A DNA stretch of 64,000 nt from Oscillospiraceae bacterium (GTDB taxonomy: Bacteria; Bacillota; Clostridia; Oscillospirales; Ruminococcaceae). The notes under the pieces were generated by a model, which saw only the letters and a list, made by a program, of their open reading frames with translations, searched no databases and had not been told where the DNA came from. The stretch spans positions 1-64,000 of the forward strand of contig JALFVE010000016.1 in assembly GCA_022787085.1 (NCBI GenBank). Direction: 5' to 3'. Shown here in pieces: positions 17,882 through 26,754 of this stretch (position 1 is the first letter of the stretch; every line of letters begins with the position of its first letter). Position numbers and translations under genes: made by a program.

Positions 17882-18361
17882 TCACTTTTTAGCATTGCTG
17901 CCTTCAAAATACTTGAAGTCAACATTCAATTCATCATTATCGCTGACAACAGTGCCGTCGCCGTTTTCAAGATTCTTAACGGTGTAGAGTGCGCAGTTGA
18001 TTCGGAAATTCGGCTTGCTTTTAATGCTTTTATCCGCCGAAAAATATGAAGGAGACTGTACACATTCCAGCGTTACATACACATTACCGTTTGTAACTGT
18101 TGTATCACTTTTGTATGCATCCTTAACATTAGTATCGCAAATGACATCAAACACCTTTGTACCTGATCCGTTGGTAGTTTTCTTGTTCTCAACAAAACTC
18201 TGCTGCTCGCTCATTCGGTCGGTGAGCTGAGTGTTGCTTTTAACATGAGCATATACCGACGCATAAGCAGTTACCAGCACCAGGCTGCTGAGTGCGAGAA
18301 TGAAAAGTGCAATAAGAACTTCAATAAGAGTGAAGGCTCGTAATTTTATATTCTTTTTCAT
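17882..18361 (-). CDS. Minor prepilin-type protein (PilV/GspI-like)
   Basis: A 159-residue prepilin: MKKNIKLRA leader, cleavage before FTLIEVLIALFILALSSLV. The -1 residue is Ala, as in the neighbouring minor pilin, and Glu +5 is present. The FTLIEVLIAL form resembles GspI/PilV minor pilins. The ATG at 18361 is preferred: GAGG lies 8 nt upstream, while the upstream GTG and ATG (18370, 18367) abut it. It lies 14 bp after the PilX-like gene. Confidence 0.82.
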   Translation of the reverse strand: MKKNIKLRAFTLIEVLIALFILALSSLVLVTAYASVYAHVKSNTQLTDRMSEQQSFVENKKTTNGSGTKVFDVICDTNVKDAYKSDTTVTNGNVYVTLECVQSPSYFSADKSIKSKPNFRINCALYTVKNLENGDGTVVSDNDELNVDFKYFEGSNAKK

Positions 18362-18375
18362 GCTCATCACCTCTT

Positions 18376-21300
18376 TTAAGATGTCTTAATATCAGTATTT
18401 GAATACTTGATCTGGGTCCACTTGATGGTGGGAGAACCGGGCGAAGCATTGCTGGGATCAAGAGGAATGTACAGTGAAGAAGCGTTGTTTGCACCATTGA
18501 TCTCTCTCAGGAACAGTGAGCCTGCAATATCAATGGTTACCGGATTTCCCGATAATAATCCCTGGTAGATCTCTGCGCCCTTATACTGTCCGCTGAGATT
18601 GTAAAGGATCTTTATATTACTGGGACCTCCGCTTGACATTGCCAGATTGAGTTTTGCCAAAGGTCCATAAATATATGCTGCGATACGGCAGTTGTTGCTG
18701 CACTGAATATTAACGCCGTCATCGGCATAGATCAGAGTACGAGGTGACTTGAGGTTTGTATAGTTTGTCTTTGAACCGCTGTGAACATAATTTATGTTGC
18801 TGGAAAGCGAACCGTAGAAATCATCAACTACCTTTGTGTTATTGAAATAATAGGTACCCGATTCCATCAGAACATATGCAAAGTTATTGCCTGTTACTGT
18901 AATGTTACTGTAGCTTCCGGGCTTAAGGATCACAACAGCCTCATTGGAGGTGGTGTCAATGGAAATCGAACCGCCGGTATAGCTGTTTACAGTCAAGCCC
19001 TTTTCTTCTGTAGCGCTCTGATTAACGCTTGCTACTGAATTGAAATTATCAAAAATGATATTATCGTTCTCAGCGCAGGCAAGAGCGGGAGACATGAAGA
19101 ACACATTCTGAGCATTCATTTGCTTTTTGGTCTTGGGAATCATAATAAATTTATTTTGTATAGGATCCCATTTACCTTCATACTCACCTGTCGGAACTTC
19201 GGTATAGTTTTTACCGTCAGTACCTACCTTATAAACAGCATTAAGAATGTTGCTCACAAGGTCAAGCTTCTGGTCAGGTGTATATGTTGTGTGATATGCA
19301 GCAGCACCAAGAGCAGCTTTCCAGTTCTGAATTACCTGTGCACCGCTTGTTCCGCTGAAGGGATCCCAATATGTGATATCTTCGATAGCGGCACTTCTGT
19401 CTGCTTTGATAAAATCAAACTTATCCACACCCTTTACCCAGAGATTATCGGGATTTGCAGGGTCTGCAGCGGAAGGATTGTCAATTTCACTCTTTGTGAG
19501 TGTCTTAGGTACATTTAACATAAGATACTCGGAATACTCGCTGAACAGAGTGGGTACAAGCTTAGATCTCTTTAATTCGTCAGCATTGTTCCATGAAGTT
19601 GACTCTGTGTCATTTACAGGGAGAGACATATAGTACTTGTAAGAAATATTCTGATTGGGATCATCCAAAGATAAGGAACTGCTGCTTACAGTTGCACCCT
19701 CAAGGAATTCCGATGCGTTCTCAAGCTGGCAGATATACTTGAGCTTATCAGAGTTAACGCTCTTGAATTTAGAGGAGCTTGGCATATTCACAACGGAAAC
19801 ATTAGCATCATATGTTGAAAGCATCTGTCCCGTATAAGAAGCTTCAGAGGGATTATCTGTCGCACTGTTCAAAACATATGCCTTACCGCTGCTTGCTGCA
19901 TCAAGGAATTTCCTTATTGCCTCAAACTCCCATGCACCCTCAAATCCATTTGTTATATTCTTATAGTAATAGTATATTTTTCCATTACAGAAGGAATCAA
20001 GACTTACACTTAAATCTCTTCCGACAAGAACCTTATAAAACTTATTTTCTTTATCCCTGATGTTGAAATAAACATTATCGCCCTTCTCATAATATGGAAC
20101 AAGGATCGGGTTTGATACTGTACCGATATTAATTGGCATGAATATTCCAAGATCGGTCTTTTCAATTTTATCGCCTGAATCATCAACAAATTTTTGATTT
20201 GCATAATCGTATTTTGTTACAGCTTCTCTGTCGCTGATGAAAAGATCACCATCAAAATCAGGAGTTGAATCCAAACTGATGCTGCTCCAGTTTATCTGAA
20301 GAGGGCCATCAATATATGTGTTGCCATATACATAAGGAAGCCTTGAGGCTGAGCCTAAAGTAAACATTCCTCGGCAGACCAGATCCACCTTGCTCCAATC
20401 CTTACCTGTATTTTTTCCAAACGTTGCGTCGTTTGGCATTGTTGCTGTATCCTTGATAAATACATAAGGATGCTCTTTCTGAGACGTGTTTGTCGGCTCG
20501 ATAGGCTCTACAATAATCTTGGACTGAGGAGCAGACGCATTGTATTTTCCGTTGATAACAACACTTTCGTCAGCCTTGAGATATATCAGCTTTGCTACTG
20601 TAGCATTAATATCACCGTTTACGAATACCGAACCGACAACAATAGAATCATTGCCCCAGGACTGATCACCTGCGGAAACGGTACCGCCGTAGAGGATACC
20701 GTTATCGAAGGAGGAGGAGCCTGTGGATACAGTACCAGAGCCTGTGCTTCTCTCAGCTACATATGGCTCAAGCTCAACAGAAACTGTTACGGGACTGTTT
20801 GAAAGAGTGTCGTAAACCGTACAAGCTATTTTGATACGGCATGACTTGATATACTGAGCCTGCTTGCTGCCTGCTGTAAGGTCGGCAGTTACCGATCCTG
20901 TTACAGAGTTTCTGTCGATACCCGCAGTTGCGTCGTTGCCGTCGTCATAAAAAAGCTCAAGAAGCTGTACTCTTACAGTAGCGTCCTGCTGACCAACGCC
21001 TCCCTCCGAAGCGGAAAGGGCATTAAGCTGAGAAAGATTCATTTTAAACTCGAGATATGTATCCTCCACATTACTTGGAGCAGGCGTACCGTAAAGCGCT
21101 TTAAGAGAATCCGAGCAATTGTAGGTTACAGATGTGCCTGAATCCACTAATTTTCCGATAATTGCTTCCTGAATAATAAGTCCCTGGCTGGGGGTAGTAT
21201 CGCTAACAGGTTTAGCCACACCGGTGTCATCAGTATGAATACTGTCCTGCATAAGTGTTTTCCACATAGCTTCCAAGCCTGATCGGGCAGAATAATACGC

Positions 21301-21453
21301 CTGACTTTCTTCATACTTTATGGTAGTGCGGTTGTATGTTGAAGCAACAATAGAAAGCGTTCCTGCTATCATGATTATTAAAACAACCATGACGCTGAGA
21401 ACCAGCAAAAGTGCTGCACCCTTGAACTTTGCTGCTTTTTTACTCGCCTTCAT
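18376..21453 (-). CDS. Very large PilX/GspK-like pilus protein
   Basis: A 1025-residue secreted protein. The N-terminus (basic residues, then GAALLLVLSVMVVLIIMIAG, about 12-31) lacks the +5 Glu, as in PilX/GspK proteins, followed by the typical ESQAYYSARSGLEAMW helix. The rest is Ser/Thr/Asn-rich. Short Gly/Asn-rich strands in residues about 240-330 and 820-960 suggest a beta-helix or adhesin fold. Typical PilX is under 250 residues, so the added 800 residues are the notable part; a pilus-tip adhesin is the best guess. The N-terminal part is secure, the function is inference. Confidence 0.75.
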   Translation of the reverse strand: MKASKKAAKFKGAALLLVLSVMVVLIIMIAGTLSIVASTYNRTTIKYEESQAYYSARSGLEAMWKTLMQDSIHTDDTGVAKPVSDTTPSQGLIIQEAIIGKLVDSGTSVTYNCSDSLKALYGTPAPSNVEDTYLEFKMNLSQLNALSASEGGVGQQDATVRVQLLELFYDDGNDATAGIDRNSVTGSVTADLTAGSKQAQYIKSCRIKIACTVYDTLSNSPVTVSVELEPYVAERSTGSGTVSTGSSSFDNGILYGGTVSAGDQSWGNDSIVVGSVFVNGDINATVAKLIYLKADESVVINGKYNASAPQSKIIVEPIEPTNTSQKEHPYVFIKDTATMPNDATFGKNTGKDWSKVDLVCRGMFTLGSASRLPYVYGNTYIDGPLQINWSSISLDSTPDFDGDLFISDREAVTKYDYANQKFVDDSGDKIEKTDLGIFMPINIGTVSNPILVPYYEKGDNVYFNIRDKENKFYKVLVGRDLSVSLDSFCNGKIYYYYKNITNGFEGAWEFEAIRKFLDAASSGKAYVLNSATDNPSEASYTGQMLSTYDANVSVVNMPSSSKFKSVNSDKLKYICQLENASEFLEGATVSSSSLSLDDPNQNISYKYYMSLPVNDTESTSWNNADELKRSKLVPTLFSEYSEYLMLNVPKTLTKSEIDNPSAADPANPDNLWVKGVDKFDFIKADRSAAIEDITYWDPFSGTSGAQVIQNWKAALGAAAYHTTYTPDQKLDLVSNILNAVYKVGTDGKNYTEVPTGEYEGKWDPIQNKFIMIPKTKKQMNAQNVFFMSPALACAENDNIIFDNFNSVASVNQSATEEKGLTVNSYTGGSISIDTTSNEAVVILKPGSYSNITVTGNNFAYVLMESGTYYFNNTKVVDDFYGSLSSNINYVHSGSKTNYTNLKSPRTLIYADDGVNIQCSNNCRIAAYIYGPLAKLNLAMSSGGPSNIKILYNLSGQYKGAEIYQGLLSGNPVTIDIAGSLFLREINGANNASSLYIPLDPSNASPGSPTIKWTQIKYSNTDIKTS

Positions 21454-21526
21454 AAAAAGTCCATCCTTTCTCTAATATTATTCGCAATAATTTTTTAATA
21501 AAATTGCTAATTTTATAAACAAGCCC

Positions 21527-21557
21527 ACCCGAAAAAAGCATTTTCGTTTTTTCGGGT
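21527..21557 (-). terminator. Hairpin between pilO and the pilX-like gene
   Basis: Arms 21527-21537 and 21547-21557 are exactly complementary (11 bp, 9-nt loop), with A6/T6 at the loop side. It divides the pilC-pilM-pilO genes from the minor pilin genes and may attenuate read-through. Confidence 0.55.
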
Positions 21558-21575
21558 CGGACTTATTATTAAAGA

Positions 21576-22319
21576 TCAATCTGCGTCTTTGATATCATCA
21601 GGATCAAGAGGCCAGATCTCATATAATGCAAGAGTGATATCGCCTGAGAAGGGATAAGACTTTTCTTCTGCTGTTTCTTTAAATTCAGCAGCATTCACAT
21701 ATGAGCCTGAGAATGTCATGACATACAGATTCTTGTCATTGTCGGCAATTGTCTGAACTGCCTCGAGAAGCTCATCTGCTTCCTCGCAGCCGTAGCTGAT
21801 TGTTACCACACTTCCCGCAAGGGTTACAGCAGCGGGAGCTGCGGGATATGCGCCTGTAGCAGCATATTGAACCTCGGGAGGAAGCTCACCGTTGATATCG
21901 CTGTTTATCTTCAGGGGATATGCTACAGCAAACTTATTGTAGTAATATGCATAAAGAGCGGACGGAGCAAGACGGTCAACTTTCATTCCGGTAATATTGA
22001 AATTGTCATTGGCGAGAAGCTCCATGAGGTACTGGCTGATCTGGTAAGTTTCGCCGTATTCCTCCTCACTGAGGAACTGCTCCTGATCTTCAACAACTGA
22101 ATTGATGTCATCCTCAAGTTTCTTCTTGAGATCCTCGAGAGTGCCCATCTTTTCTTCAACCTGTGCCTTTTCATCTTCCTTGGCAGCAAGTCTTTCCTTG
22201 GATACCTGGAGGTCCTCATATTTGGGCTTGATAAAGCTGAAAATTCCAATACCCAGAATTACAAGCACCGCAACTACTATTACTATGACTTTATCTCTGT
22301 AAGAGAGCTTCATACTCAT
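21576..22319 (-). CDS. pilO: Type IV pilus alignment protein PilO-like
   Basis: A 247-residue bitopic membrane protein: short cytoplasmic N-terminus, membrane helix about residues 11-31, a Lys/Glu-rich coiled coil about 35-85, then a ferredoxin-like domain. This is the PilO/GspM plan. PilO pairs with PilN to connect the cytoplasmic PilM ring to the pilus platform. Its start shares an A with the stop of pilM-pilN (TAATG), so translation is coupled. The C-terminus is acidic. Sequence signatures are weak; the call depends on topology and position. Confidence 0.78.
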   Translation of the reverse strand: MSMKLSYRDKVIVIVVAVLVILGIGIFSFIKPKYEDLQVSKERLAAKEDEKAQVEEKMGTLEDLKKKLEDDINSVVEDQEQFLSEEEYGETYQISQYLMELLANDNFNITGMKVDRLAPSALYAYYYNKFAVAYPLKINSDINGELPPEVQYAATGAYPAAPAAVTLAGSVVTISYGCEEADELLEAVQTIADNDKNLYVMTFSGSYVNAAEFKETAEEKSYPFSGDITLALYEIWPLDPDDIKDAD

Positions 22320-23899
22320 TATTCAGCACCGCCTTCCTCATTTGCATCTTCCTCGGCAGCTTCTGCCTCGGGCTCCTCCGGCTCGATAGGCCTTACATTG
22401 AATGAAATATCAAAGGAATAAAGCTCGTCGGGAGCAGCGCCTTCAATGAGTGCGTATTCATCGCTATCGTCAATCGTGAAGCCGCCGTAAATGATATTAT
22501 CAAACTTGTCAAGGTCATAAATTGCCTGAGCTGCAAGATCGGGAGCAAGGTTATCTGTTGCGTGGCATTTTAAGGAGATATTGCCCGATGCAAAAGAAAA
22601 TTGATCAACATAGCAGTCCTGCTCTTCGATGGTCTCCATGATCTCGTTGATCATATCAGCCTCTGCGGGAGTCTTTGTTGCGAAGTTTGCAACTGCGATA
22701 TCAAGGTCTGCCTTGAAAAGACCTACCTTATCGATCTTTGCCTGTGTAGCGTCAACCTTTGCAAGGGTCTCAACAACCTCGGGGCTGTTTATGTACTCGT
22801 CGATGTCAGCAACCTTTTTATCATTGGAGTTGATGGCATTGCTAAGTCCGAGATATACTGCAGCAACAACGCCTGCCGAAAGAACTGCCGCACCGCCCAG
22901 TGTAAGCAGGAAGCCTGAGCCGGCATCGCTTCGTCCTGCGGAGGAGTCTGTTTCCAGAAGGTTGATACGGTCAACGTCCTTGTTGCTTCTGAACATTGCA
23001 CCGATGGCATTTGCATAAACAAGTGCCTCGATATTCTCATAGCCGCTTATGCTGGAGGTATTTACGCTGAGCTGGCTTGTGGAAATTTCCATGCTCTCGA
23101 GAGCATTTGTGAGACGGATATATTCGCTGGTATCACCGTAGAATATTACGTTCTGAATGGGGTTCTGGGGATTTCTCGACTTATGGAACTGAACCATTCT
23201 GTAAATATTCTCGTTTACAGCCTCGTAAACGTAATCCTCGGAATTGTCATAGTCCAGAGGGTCGATGGATGCAAATCTTGCGAAGGAGAGCTGATTGTTC
23301 TCGTAAAGGTTGATGCTTACGAATGTGGGGTCAACCTGAACTACCAGCATGGGCATTTTGGAAGCGGACTTCTTATCGCTGAGAATAAGTCTCGAAATGG
23401 CGTTACAGGATACGCACACCGATTTCAGGGAGATATTCAGCATTGAGGAGAATACCTTTCTGAAGCAGTCAACCACTTCAAAGGGGCAGGCGGTGGCAAG
23501 GATCTTCTGTGCCTGAACGCCCTCCTCCTCAACCTCTCCTGCAATGGAGTAGGAAATGGAGTATTCCTCTGCGATACCCATTGTATGCTGCATCTGGTTT
23601 GTTACCATGGTGAGCATCTGGGAGCTGGTTTTTGCCTTGGGTATATGGAGCTCCTTAAAGATTACAAGGTTTGAGGAAAGGGTTACAACAGCTTCCTTGT
23701 CCTCCATGCCCTTTGACTTGAGCTCGTCGTTGATGATGTTTGCCAATCTGGGAATATCTTTTATATGACCGTTTACGATCAGACCTTCCTGAAGATCGAT
23801 GGTAGAAGCAGCGGAAAGTCTAATCTTTCCTCTTGACTCCGTACCACGAACAATGCGGATGTGTCTGTCAGTAATATCAAATGAAAGCATTCTCGTCAC
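22319..23899 (-). CDS. pilM: Fused PilM-PilN type IV pilus assembly protein
   Basis: A 526-residue protein. Residues 1 to about 315 are an actin-like PilM ATPase domain (MLSFDITDRHIRIVRG start, VVTLSSNLVIFKELHIPK segment). A membrane helix (about 326-350) and an outer coiled coil plus ferredoxin-like region (to about 505) match PilN. In most species PilM binds a short cytoplasmic tail of a separate PilN; here the two are one chain. An acidic tail ends the protein. It lies between pilC and pilO, where separate pilM and pilN normally are. Confidence 0.85.
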   Translation of the reverse strand: MTRMLSFDITDRHIRIVRGTESRGKIRLSAASTIDLQEGLIVNGHIKDIPRLANIINDELKSKGMEDKEAVVTLSSNLVIFKELHIPKAKTSSQMLTMVTNQMQHTMGIAEEYSISYSIAGEVEEEGVQAQKILATACPFEVVDCFRKVFSSMLNISLKSVCVSCNAISRLILSDKKSASKMPMLVVQVDPTFVSINLYENNQLSFARFASIDPLDYDNSEDYVYEAVNENIYRMVQFHKSRNPQNPIQNVIFYGDTSEYIRLTNALESMEISTSQLSVNTSSISGYENIEALVYANAIGAMFRSNKDVDRINLLETDSSAGRSDAGSGFLLTLGGAAVLSAGVVAAVYLGLSNAINSNDKKVADIDEYINSPEVVETLAKVDATQAKIDKVGLFKADLDIAVANFATKTPAEADMINEIMETIEEQDCYVDQFSFASGNISLKCHATDNLAPDLAAQAIYDLDKFDNIIYGGFTIDDSDEYALIEGAAPDELYSFDISFNVRPIEPEEPEAEAAEEDANEEGGAE

Positions 23900-23963
23900 C
23901 TCACTGATTTCTTTAGAATTTTATTTTTTTACGGGACGTCCCCGATAGAATACTTCTTTCTTA

Positions 23964-25157
23964 TTAGGTAATGTTGCCCATGGAGTTGTAGATCGCAGGA
24001 AGAATACCGGCGATTACCAGACCGATACAAGTACCCATGAAGATGATCATTACAGGCTCGATAAGACCTACGAGACGTGTAATAGCTTCGTCCGCCTCTT
24101 CCTTATAGAAGGCTGCGGATTTGGTGAGGATGGAGTCAAGTGCACCGGATTCCTCGCCGACATAGATGATGGATGTGAACATGGACTCAAAGATGCCTGT
24201 TCTCTGGATGGATACCGAAAGGGTCTCGCCCTGCTTTACCTCGTCGATAACAGTCTCGAACTTCTTGGATATGTAGCTGTTGTTAAGGATAGCAGAGGAC
24301 TTTGCAAGACACTCTACCATGGGGATACCCGAGGAATAAAGGGATGCAAGAGTGGAACCGAAGCGGGCTGTGTAAACCTTTACTACCAGAGGACCCACAG
24401 GCTTCATTTTGATGATAAGCTGATCCCATTTATATCTTACATCGGGGATCTTCATAGCATATTTGATGACGAAAACTATTGCTGCGATAACAAGAGCGAT
24501 CACCCACCAGTATTTCTTGAAGCCGTCTGAGAATGCGAACAGTGCGCCTGTCAGACCCTTCATATCCTCCTCGGTCATGAGGTCCTTAAAGGTAGGCATG
24601 ATGAAGGTGAACATGATGATTACGATAGCTACGCAGAGAACCGCAAGGATGATAGGATACATCATTGAGCTCTTGATCTTGTTGTTGAGCTTTGCGTCGC
24701 TGTCGTACTGAGCCTCCATCTTCTTCATAACCTGGTCAAGGCTTCCAGAAGTCTCGCCCGCCTGAACCATCGAAATGAAAAAGTTGGGGAATGCGTCGCC
24801 CTGCATTTTTACTGCATCCGAGAAGGATGTACCCTTCTGAACCTCCTCGTAGATCTCACGGTAGATCCTCTTGGGGGCTTCCTTCTGCTGTTCTCTCTGC
24901 ATGATATCAAGGCTCTTTACAAGAGTAAGACCCGATGTCAGCATGGCGGAGAGCTGACGGCAGTCATAGGCAAGCTCCTTTGTTGTGAACTTATGAAGAT
25001 TTTTTTGGCTTCCGCCCTTGGCTTCTCTGTAGCTTGAGCAGAAAAGACCTTTGTCATGGATCTTTTCAAGGAAATCATTCACGTCTTCGGCGTTCATCTT
25101 CTGATTCTTGACGACCTTGCCCTGAACGTCGGTAGCCGTATAGATAAAAGTCTTCAT
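23964..25157 (-). CDS. pilC: Type IV pilus inner membrane platform protein PilC
   Basis: A 397-residue GspF/PilC protein, the membrane platform on which PilB and PilT act. Two homologous GspF domains (about residues 63-185 and 265-388) each start with a short cytoplasmic helical bundle, and three membrane helices are visible. Diagnostic segments include LAYDCRQLSAMLTSGLTL and YVGEESGALDSILTKSA. The N-terminal 55 residues form the usual small domain. It is the first gene behind the promoter at 25241-25269. Confidence 0.94.
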   Translation of the reverse strand: MKTFIYTATDVQGKVVKNQKMNAEDVNDFLEKIHDKGLFCSSYREAKGGSQKNLHKFTTKELAYDCRQLSAMLTSGLTLVKSLDIMQREQQKEAPKRIYREIYEEVQKGTSFSDAVKMQGDAFPNFFISMVQAGETSGSLDQVMKKMEAQYDSDAKLNNKIKSSMMYPIILAVLCVAIVIIMFTFIMPTFKDLMTEEDMKGLTGALFAFSDGFKKYWWVIALVIAAIVFVIKYAMKIPDVRYKWDQLIIKMKPVGPLVVKVYTARFGSTLASLYSSGIPMVECLAKSSAILNNSYISKKFETVIDEVKQGETLSVSIQRTGIFESMFTSIIYVGEESGALDSILTKSAAFYKEEADEAITRLVGLIEPVMIIFMGTCIGLVIAGILPAIYNSMGNIT

Positions 25158-25240
25158 TAAGCTTTGACACCTCCGAATTTAAAAATTTACGTTTACCCGA
25201 AAATATGCAGCAGTCCGCGCATATTTCAAATACCTATCAT

Positions 25241-25269
25241 ATTATATCATTTTGACTAAAAATTAGCAA
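25241..25269 (-). promoter_or_regulatory. Sigma-A promoter of the pilC-pilM-pilO operon
   Basis: On the minus strand, TTGCTA (25269-25264) and TATAAT (25246-25241) with a 17-bp spacer, about 85 bp before the pilC start. Confidence 0.75.
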
Positions 25270-25279
25270 TATGTTAATT

Positions 25280-25320
25280 TAACCAAATTGTAACCAAATA
25301 TTCGGGAGAATTAACCAAAT
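25280..25320. repeat. Three phased direct repeats upstream of the pilC promoter
   Basis: TAACCAAAT occurs exactly at 25280-25288, 25291-25299 and 25312-25320. Start-to-start distances are 11 and 21 bp, close to one and two helical turns, and the nearest copy is 10 bp above the -35 box. A weaker copy may start at 25322. The arrangement looks like a binding array for an activator; the protein is unknown. The rest of the 25158-25477 gap is AT-rich and holds nothing else recognised. Confidence 0.6.
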
Positions 25321-25477
25321 GCACCTAAATTGTTGCAATGCCATTGTATAAATGCCATAAATCACAATAAAAATTAACCTGTTTTTCATTTATACGCAAC
25401 AAATTCAGGCAGTTTTAGGTAAAATTTTTGGGAAAAATCATTAATAAAGCGGGTTTTTGTAACCTTTAACACATTTT

Positions 25478-26296
25478 TTATGTTATCCCCAAAAGCTTCT
25501 CCGCATTTTTGTGAAAAATGCACTCCTTCTCCTCCTCCGAAAGGAATGTTTCACGGATAAGGCTGATATCGTCGGCGGGGTCGTTCCATGGGCTGTCCGA
25601 CGCAAACAGAACTTTGTCCGCACCGAACTTCCCGATAAGCTCCGTCATTTTTTCGGGTGTGAAGCGATTTGCGGCATAGGCGGTATCCACCCACAGCCCC
25701 TCCGCTCCCGCCAGAAGCTCCGCAGCCCTGTCCTCGAGGCAGTTTCCGCCCATATGGGCAAGGACGAATTTTACTCCCGTGACCCGATCGAGCACCCTTG
25801 CCATCCGCTCGGGTGTCACATGGATATCCCTCGGGGAAACACAGTCAAGCCCTGCATGATGGACAATTATCAGCCCGTATTCTCCGCAGCGGCGGTAGAT
25901 CCCGATCATTCGGGGATCGTCGGCGTAGAATCCCTGAAAATCACCGTGGAGCTTTATGCCCTTGTATCCCTTTGCTGCAAGTATTTCCAGCTGCTCCTCA
26001 AAGGTCTCGTCGGGGTAAAAGGCTCCGAAGGGAATTATCCTCGGGTCATTTTCCGAAAGCTCCCTCGCCCATTTATTAATCCCGTCGGGCTGGGAGGGCT
26101 TTGTGGCAACGGGAAGCAGGACGGATCTATCAACTCCTGCTTTCTCCATTCTTCGGACAAGCCCTGCCGCTGTTCCGTCGGCGTACATTATTTCGGGAAA
26201 GCCCATTTGGGCGTCATGGACCGATTTTACAAGCCCTGCCATGGCACGCTCCGCAAGAGCGTCGGGAAATGCGTGTGTGTGAAAATCAATTATCAA
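25478..26296 (-). CDS. Amidohydrolase family protein (COG2159-type)
   Basis: A 272-residue TIM-barrel metal hydrolase or decarboxylase of the amidohydrolase-2 group. It starts MIIDFHTHAFPD, the metal-binding HxH. Other likely ligands are KLHGDFQGF, the His pair in IVHHAGLD, LAHMGG, and the late Asp in FASDSPW. The substrate cannot be inferred; relatives include ACMSD-like decarboxylases and lactone hydrolases. It is the last gene of an operon with the HEPN and nucleotidyltransferase-like genes, 17 bp after HEPN, which does not point to a pathway. Confidence 0.85.
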   Translation of the reverse strand: MIIDFHTHAFPDALAERAMAGLVKSVHDAQMGFPEIMYADGTAAGLVRRMEKAGVDRSVLLPVATKPSQPDGINKWARELSENDPRIIPFGAFYPDETFEEQLEILAAKGYKGIKLHGDFQGFYADDPRMIGIYRRCGEYGLIIVHHAGLDCVSPRDIHVTPERMARVLDRVTGVKFVLAHMGGNCLEDRAAELLAGAEGLWVDTAYAANRFTPEKMTELIGKFGADKVLFASDSPWNDPADDISLIRETFLSEEEKECIFHKNAEKLLGIT

Positions 26297-26313
26297 ATTT
26301 ATTCTTCCTTCTG

Positions 26314-26754
26314 CTATTTTTTGCTTTTCTTGTGGTAGCTGTTGAAATCGAACTTGGTCAGGTCACAGATGAAATCCATCATCTCGCTGCTCATCCTCAT
26401 AAGCGATTCCATGGTCTCGCCGTTTATTTCAAGGGGTATATCGGCGGGGTACCTTGTCTCGATATAATACCTGTTGAGGACGGCGCTTTCATCAAGCCAC
26501 TGCACAAAGCTGTTATCCATCATCGCTGCCTGCTTGCAGAGCCATGTCAGGTTATGTCCGTCAAGGAGCTTTCGGCTCTTGAAAAGCAGATACCCTTTAA
26601 GCGCCTTTTCTATGCACTGCTGGCAGTGAAAGGCGGCGGTATAATAGAGCTTCGGCTCGCCGCAGAGCTGCTTCGCTGCCATCATATCCAGCGAGGCGTG
26701 GTATATCCAGTCATAATACCTCTTGCTGTCGGTCTTTTTAGTCCCTCTTGACAT
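26314..26754 (-). CDS. HEPN domain protein
   Basis: A 146-residue all-helical HEPN protein. The family core AAFHCQQCIEKALKGYLL is followed by RKLLDGHNL, which contains an R-x5-H arrangement like the RX4-6H RNase motif of HEPN toxins. The start at 26754 overlaps the preceding nucleotidyltransferase-like gene by 17 bp. HEPN-MNT pairs often act as toxin-antitoxin modules in which the MNT partner modifies and silences the HEPN RNase. Toxin function here is inference; many chromosomal pairs of this kind are uncharacterised. Confidence 0.78.
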   Translation of the reverse strand: MSRGTKKTDSKRYYDWIYHASLDMMAAKQLCGEPKLYYTAAFHCQQCIEKALKGYLLFKSRKLLDGHNLTWLCKQAAMMDNSFVQWLDESAVLNRYYIETRYPADIPLEINGETMESLMRMSSEMMDFICDLTKFDFNSYHKKSKK

